Part shown: positions 14,963-19,339 of the stretch, one piece after another
Numbering within the stretch: position 1 is the stretch's first letter
Layout of the letters: every line of letters starts with the position of its first letter
Assembly: GCA_038123735.1 (NCBI GenBank)
Contig: JAYPAP010000061.1
Span: forward strand, 1 to 19,339
Direction: 5' to 3'
From: REDI01 sp038123735
Lineage (GTDB): Bacteria; Myxococcota_A; UBA796; GCA-2862545
Length of the DNA: 19,339 bases
The notes under the pieces: generated by a model
Seen by the model: the letters and a program-made list of their open reading frames with translations, nothing else
What the model was told of the DNA's origin: nothing
Database searches by the model: none
Position numbers and translations under genes: made by a program

Positions 14963-15770
14963 GACGTAGGCGCTCGTGGTCTACGAATCCGTGTCGGGTG
15001 ACAGGGTAGGTGGCGCGGCTGAGAGCCTTTTCGATAGCTGACTTTTCCTCTTGATCACCGGGTTTTTGGGTCGCATCGCCAACGAGGTCGAGCTGAAACG
15101 GCACGTCGCTTTGTTCGCTGACGCGATTGAGCGCCTCAATAGCGATTGGAATGCCCTTTTTCTGCCTAAATGTGCCGGCGACCAGCACGCGAATCAGCTC
15201 ATTCGGTGAAGGAGGAAGGAAGGCGAACGGGTGACGTTCAAGGTCGACTCCCAGAGGGTGAACCATGACTTTGTGTTCAGGGCATCCGAGGTCGATCACG
15301 CTCTCCGCCATGAACGGTCCCTCGCAAAGTACGCGGTCCACGTTCTCAAATAGGTGTCGGTACCTCTCGTACCATCTCCCATCGAGACGGGCCGCCTGAT
15401 GCACATCCGCTCCGTAGAAGGTCGTTACGTGCTTGAGGCCAGCATCCTTGGCCAACTTAACGTCGGCCCATCCCACCTGTCCAAAGTGACTATGAAGGAC
15501 GGTTGCCCCAATTTGCCCGGCGATTCCCACCGCGCTTCGCGGGTGATTCCACAGCCCGATCCTTCTGGCGACGCGGTCCACATTTCGTTGGAGGGGTTGG
15601 TCGGACGCATTGTGTAGATTGCTGATGGGAAACGCATCGAGGTTGTCGGTTTTGCCGCAAAAGATGTGGCTTTCCGTCGTGTTGGGAAGAAAACGCACCT
15701 GCGTATCGAGCCATGTACACGTCCGCGGAAGCCAGGTCTGTACGTGATGCAATACGACGATAGGGCGCAT
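14963..15770 (-). CDS. Glycosyltransferase family 4, N-terminal part (before assembly gap)
   Basis: About 269 residues from the ATG at 15770. The N-terminal GT-B acceptor domain includes VLHSHFGQVGWADVKLAKDAGLKHVTTFYGADV (about 92-124), the usual HSHF...TFHGxD-like segment. The interdomain region HPLGVDLERHPF follows (about 170-181). The start of the donor domain has VLVAGTFRQKKGIPIAIEAL with the G-x-F-x-x-K-K-G motif. Together with the C-terminal part it would total about 370 residues plus the missing bases, normal for GT4. It starts two bases after the rfbB stop, so it belongs to the wzx-rfbA-rfbB-GT run. It should transfer one sugar to a lipid-linked intermediate at the cytoplasmic face; the sugar is unknown. 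Confidence 0.88.
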
Positions 15771-15772
15771 AG

Positions 15773-16840
15773 CTACTGTTCTAGTCCCAATCGCTGGCCG
15801 CGGTACGCACCTGATTGAATGTTAGAGACCCAAGCTGCATTGTTCAGGTACCACTCGATCGTGCGCTCGATACCTTTTTCAAACGACACCGACGGTGACC
15901 AGCCAAGCTCATTTTGTAGCTTCGTAGAGTCGATAGCGTATCTCCAGTCATGACCAGGTCGATCGGTGACGAAAGTGACGAGGCTCCTCCGCGGTTGCCC
16001 CGAAGCTAATGGCTCACGACGATCCAACGAATCGCAGATGGTATGTACAACCTCAAGATTCGAATACTCGTTATTGCCGCCAATCACCCAATCAGAACCT
16101 GCCGGGGCGTTGCGGATGACCGTATCCACCGCTTGGCAATGGTCTTCGACAAAGAGCCAGTCGCGCACGTTGCTGCCATCGCCGTAGACGGGGAGGGGTT
16201 CGCCACGCAAGGCCTTATCGACCATCAACGGGATCAGCTTTTCTGGAAACTGGAAGGGTCCATAGTTGTTGCTGCAGTTGGTGATGGTGACGTTGAGGCC
16301 ATAGGTCCGATGCCAGGCCCTTACGAGGTGGTCTGCTGCCGCCTTCGAGGCGCTGTATGGGCTGCTTGGGTCATATGCGGTGGATTCGACGAAATACCCA
16401 TCAGCCCCCAATGAGCCGAAGACCTCATCAGTACTCACGTGATGGAATCTCACATCCGATCGGTTTTCCCAGGCTTTTCGGGCCGCATGGAGTAGGACGA
16501 ACGTGCCTTGGATATTGGTGCGGATGAATTCTGCAGGGCCGTCGATCGAGCGGTCGACGTGAGACTCCGCCGCATAGTGAATAACGGTGTCAGGAGCATA
16601 GGTCTCAAAGATTCGCGACACGCAAACCTCGTCGGCCACATCACCCTCAATCAATTGATGACGCTTGGCTTGGGAGGCAGGAAGTCCTTGGAGGCTCTCC
16701 GCATTGCCGGCATAGGTGAGCTTATCTAGATTGATGATCTGTACATCCGGGTCATTGGCGAGCAGCCATCGGATGTGGTTTGCGCCAATGAACCCGCATC
16801 CGCCAGTTAGCAAGATAACTCTAGGGGTATGTACACTCAT
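15773..16840 (-). CDS. rfbB: dTDP-glucose 4,6-dehydratase
   Basis: A 355-residue extended short-chain dehydrogenase/reductase converting dTDP-glucose to dTDP-4-keto-6-deoxyglucose. Visible are the NAD-binding GGCGFIGAN (13-21), YAAESHVDRSI (about 89-99), the catalytic STDEVFG (136-142; Asp138 and Glu139 by family knowledge) and YSASK (Tyr162, Lys166). NCSNNYGPFQFPEKLIPL and YGDGSNVRDWLFVEDH are strongly conserved RmlB/RfbB blocks. Length is normal. Its ATG overlaps the rfbA stop (ATGA at 16837-16840), so the two enzymes are coupled, and the GT4 gene starts 2 bases after its stop. The product would feed the WecE-type transaminase on the other strand. Confidence 0.96.
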   Translation of the reverse strand: MSVHTPRVILLTGGCGFIGANHIRWLLANDPDVQIINLDKLTYAGNAESLQGLPASQAKRHQLIEGDVADEVCVSRIFETYAPDTVIHYAAESHVDRSIDGPAEFIRTNIQGTFVLLHAARKAWENRSDVRFHHVSTDEVFGSLGADGYFVESTAYDPSSPYSASKAAADHLVRAWHRTYGLNVTITNCSNNYGPFQFPEKLIPLMVDKALRGEPLPVYGDGSNVRDWLFVEDHCQAVDTVIRNAPAGSDWVIGGNNEYSNLEVVHTICDSLDRREPLASGQPRRSLVTFVTDRPGHDWRYAIDSTKLQNELGWSPSVSFEKGIERTIEWYLNNAAWVSNIQSGAYRGQRLGLEQ

Positions 16841-17712
16841 TGTTCGACCTCATGGGCACGTTCCCGCAGGTACGCGCCATAGGATGACTTGCCCATTGCG
16901 TCAGCCAAGCGGCCGAGTTGCTCGTGGTCAATCCAGCCATTTGACCAAGCAATTTCCTCAATACAAGCGACTTGCAGGCCTTGCCTCTCTTGGACGGCTG
17001 CGATGAAGGTCGCTGCATCGAGTAGGCTGCGATGGGTCCCGGTGTCGAACCACGCGATACCCCGCCCAAATACTTCAACATGGAGCTTGTTGGCCTCGAG
17101 ATACTTTCGATTCAGGTCCGTGATCTCGAGCTCTCCGCGGGCACTTGGCTTGAGAGCCCGTGCGATGTCCACGACCTCTGGACCATAAAAGTATAGGCCC
17201 GGAACAGCATAGTTAGACTTCGGCGATTCCGGTTTTTCCTCCAATGAGACCGCGCGCCCAGAGGAGTCGAAACTCACGACGCCGTAGCGTTCTGGATCTT
17301 TGACGTGGTAGCCGAAGATCGTGGCCGCATCGCGCCGCTCCGCCGCCGACCGCACGATGGCACCTAGCTCATTACCGTAGAATAGGTTGTCTCCCAGAAT
17401 TAGCGATACAGGGTCGTTACCGATAAAATCGGCGCCGATGGTAAAGGCCTGGGCGAGTCCCTCCGGACGGGGCTGTTCGGCATACTCAAAGCGCATCCCG
17501 AGTTGTTCCCCGGTGCCCAGCAGTTGTCGAAAGCGCGGGAGGTCGTGAGGCGTGCTAATGATCAGAACTTCTCGGATCCCAGCCAGCATGAGCGTACTAA
17601 GTGGATAATACACCATTGGCTTGTCGTATACGGGCAGCAATTGTTTGGACTGCACGAGGGTGAGTGGGTGCAGTCGGGTGCCCGATCCGCCCGCGAGAAT
17701 GATACCTTTCAT
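16837..17712 (-). CDS. rfbA: Glucose-1-phosphate thymidylyltransferase
   Basis: A 291-residue enzyme making dTDP-glucose from dTTP and glucose-1-phosphate. The nucleotide-binding GGSGTRLHPLT is at residues 8-18, followed by KQLLPVYDKPMVYYPLSTLMLAGIREVLII. LILGDNLFYG, VVSFDSSGRAVSLEEKP, GLYFYG and GRGIAWFDTGTHRSLLDA are the standard RmlA/RfbA blocks, and the length is typical. The start is the ATG at 17712, with GAGGAG five bases upstream; the preceding TTG is not needed. It lies 83 bases downstream of the flippase gene, with a hairpin in between. The last bases overlap the rfbB start. Confidence 0.96.
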   Translation of the reverse strand: MKGIILAGGSGTRLHPLTLVQSKQLLPVYDKPMVYYPLSTLMLAGIREVLIISTPHDLPRFRQLLGTGEQLGMRFEYAEQPRPEGLAQAFTIGADFIGNDPVSLILGDNLFYGNELGAIVRSAAERRDAATIFGYHVKDPERYGVVSFDSSGRAVSLEEKPESPKSNYAVPGLYFYGPEVVDIARALKPSARGELEITDLNRKYLEANKLHVEVFGRGIAWFDTGTHRSLLDAATFIAAVQERQGLQVACIEEIAWSNGWIDHEQLGRLADAMGKSSYGAYLRERAHEVEQ

Positions 17713-17735
17713 CAAGTCTCCTCAACTGACCGTGG

Positions 17736-17757
17736 GGGCCTTAGCGTACGAAGGCCC
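17736..17757. repeat. Hairpin inverted repeat between flippase gene and rfbA
   Basis: GGGCCTT (17736-17742) and AAGGCCC (17751-17757) are perfect 7-base arms around an 8-base loop AGCGTACG. On the minus strand it lies 38 bases after the flippase stop and about 24 bases before the rfbA start. There is no T-run after it, so attenuation, mRNA processing or end protection are alternatives to termination. Confidence 0.4.
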
Positions 17758-17795
17758 GATTGGCGACCGGTCGCGCACGCTTCCCGGACACCGGT

Positions 17796-19256
17796 TCATT
17801 GTGTTGGCGCGCTCCGTCCCATCATTCTTAGTACTACCCGCGAACTCTCTCGGAACGCCGGCTCTCGGACGAGGGCCGCAGACCCGACGTAGACGATAAC
17901 GCCGATCACAATGCTCACCCCCAAGTCCAGCAGGGGAGCCTCGATGGGTAGACCCCACCGAGCGGCCGCGACGACTCCTCCCATGAAAACGGCGAGCAAG
18001 ATGGAGCGTCCGATGTTCTTCAGCCACTCCACGAATGTGATGTCGATCAGGCCAGCGGGAACCGAGATCGCCGGGTAGATGATGAGAAGAATGGTGATGG
18101 CATACCCAGCGGAAACCCCGTAGATGCCGAAAAATGCTGCTCCGATCCCCATCGCAACACAGGTCATGATGCCGAAGACAATTTGCCACCTCAGCATCAG
18201 GCCCGTCTTACCAAGCGAGCGGAATAACCAGCCGGTTGTCGATGCGACGGGCTGGAAGAAGCCGGCGCAGCAGAGGATCTGGAGAACGGGAGCAACTTCG
18301 CTCCACTGTGGTCCGAGCACCCCGAGCACAAAGGGCTCCGCAACCACGAATAGCCCGATGAACATGGGGAAGGTCAGGAATCCGATGATTCGATTGGTGC
18401 TCAGCCAGAGTCGCTTCATGTGAGCGGGATCGTCTTGGATCTTGCTAAACGCGGGGAACATCACCTGGCCGATTCCACCGACCACCTGAGTCATCGGCTG
18501 AAGCATGGTCGTGTACGCGCGCGAATATACCCCGAGGGCCCCGGTTCCAATGAAGGAGCCGATAATGAAGTTATCAAAGTTTCGTACCCAGTAATTGAAG
18601 AACCTGAACCCTGTCAGGTTGATGCTGAACACCCATAGGTCGCGGATCGCTTGAGTCCGATAGATGAACCTGGGGTACCATGGAGAGCCGACCCACAAAC
18701 CCAGCGACGTAAGGCCAGACAAGCTGAGAAGCTGGATGATGAGCGCCCATACGCCCAAACCATTGAATGCAGCTGTTATGCCGACAACGCCCGAGGTCAG
18801 GGTGGCCAATACGTCTACCAAGGCGACGCGTCCGAAGCGCAACGACCGTTCGTACATCTTGCGCTGAACGATCGCGGATGCAGAGAATAGGAACCCGAGG
18901 CTCGCGACCCTCGCCAACGGGATGAGGGAAGGCTCGCCGAACCACCAGGAGAACAGTGGGGCAGCGGCGGCAAAACCTCCGGTCAAGGCCAGTCCCACCA
19001 CCAGGTTGAACCAAAAAACACTCGACCGATGGCTCTCGTCAATTTCTTTCTTTTGGACCAGGGCGTCGCCGAATCCGAGCTCGGAAAATTGAATGGCGAA
19101 CCCAATGAAGATCAGCAGCATCCCCATGAGGCCAAACTCGGCTGGGGAGAGCAGGCGCGCTAGGATAATACCGAGGACTAGCTTGAGAAATTGGTTGGTC
19201 AGTCGGGCGGCGGTAGTCCACCGGACGCCAGCCACAATCTGCTGATTAAACGACAT
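17796..19256 (-). CDS. Wzx/WzxC-like polysaccharide flippase (MOP superfamily)
   Basis: About 486 residues with around 12-14 hydrophobic helices. The N-terminus QQIVAGVRWTTAARLTNQFLKLVLGIILARLLSPAEFGLMGML is the typical polysaccharide-exporter opening (VRWT...ARLL.P.EFG). FSELGFGDALVQKKEID and FFNYWVRNFDNFIIGSFIGTGALGVYSRAY are characteristic of the WzxC/RfbX-type lipid-III flippases. It would move the lipid-linked oligosaccharide across the inner membrane. ATG 19256 is preferred; GTG 19259 just upstream is also possible. No ribosome site is visible, and the frame is open to the right edge without another ATG or GTG, so an upstream start outside the window is conceivable though homology argues against it. 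The 80 bases upstream show no clear promoter. Confidence 0.9.
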   Translation of the reverse strand: MSFNQQIVAGVRWTTAARLTNQFLKLVLGIILARLLSPAEFGLMGMLLIFIGFAIQFSELGFGDALVQKKEIDESHRSSVFWFNLVVGLALTGGFAAAAPLFSWWFGEPSLIPLARVASLGFLFSASAIVQRKMYERSLRFGRVALVDVLATLTSGVVGITAAFNGLGVWALIIQLLSLSGLTSLGLWVGSPWYPRFIYRTQAIRDLWVFSINLTGFRFFNYWVRNFDNFIIGSFIGTGALGVYSRAYTTMLQPMTQVVGGIGQVMFPAFSKIQDDPAHMKRLWLSTNRIIGFLTFPMFIGLFVVAEPFVLGVLGPQWSEVAPVLQILCCAGFFQPVASTTGWLFRSLGKTGLMLRWQIVFGIMTCVAMGIGAAFFGIYGVSAGYAITILLIIYPAISVPAGLIDITFVEWLKNIGRSILLAVFMGGVVAAARWGLPIEAPLLDLGVSIVIGVIVYVGSAALVREPAFRESSRVVLRMMGRSAPTQ

Positions 19257-19339
19257 CACATGCAGGGGAAAAGGGGACGCGAGATTGGCTTCTGGGAGGC
19301 TTAAACCGAATATCAGGTCCGGGGAGATAAGGAAGGGTG

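Noticed and set aside
14648..15770. True frameshift or pseudogene in the glycosyltransferase
   Set aside because: The frame change falls exactly at the N block, and both halves keep conserved motifs without internal stops.
15773..17712. dTDP-rhamnose pathway
   Set aside because: rfbA and rfbB are shared by many pathways, no rmlC or rmlD is in the window, and a 4-transaminase is present instead.

Overview
The window looks like a chromosomal contig from a moderately high-GC Gram-negative predator or social bacterium of the Myxococcota/Bradymonadota (old Deltaproteobacteria) type. The signs are four lipobox-bearing lipoproteins, a PKD-domain lipoprotein, a MopE-type repeat protein with a Cys/hydrophobic/Arg C-terminal tag, and a Ser/Thr kinase with the HRDLSPDN catalytic loop common in myxobacteria. 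The lineage is inferred from gene style only; there is no rRNA or other marker. No tRNA, rRNA, CRISPR, IS element or phage gene was seen. Two 10-N assembly gaps (3315-3324 and 14953-14962) each interrupt a gene.

Left part (1-12703), all minus strand, read right to left: a SAM methyltransferase; a secreted MopE-repeat protein overlapping (ATGA) a transglutaminase-like lipoprotein; a kinase with six N-terminal membrane segments; a POT-like MFS transporter; a protein with a GHTW...YNCTTFA permuted papain-like signature overlapping (ATGA) a small lipoprotein; an enoyl-CoA hydratase/isomerase; an AhpD-like carboxymuconolactone decarboxylase-family protein with a membrane C-terminus, broken by gap 1; a GH64-type beta-1,3-glucanase lipoprotein; and a PKD lipoprotein running off the left edge.

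Right part (12704-19339): a polysaccharide/O-antigen-type cluster. Two plus-strand genes (left-handed beta-helix acetyltransferase and a WecE/RffA sugar transaminase) diverge from the methyltransferase and converge on a minus-strand run of wzx-like flippase, rfbA, rfbB and a GT4 glycosyltransferase split by gap 2. RfbA and RfbB would make dTDP-4-keto-6-deoxyglucose, WecE would aminate it at C4, and the acetyltransferase may acetylate the product. The glycosyltransferase and flippase would then assemble and export the glycan. No rmlC or rmlD is seen, so an amino-sugar branch is better supported than rhamnose.

The best leads for something undescribed are the candidate effector/lipoprotein pair at 4286-5628 and the surface-protein plus membrane-kinase block at 7460-11959.
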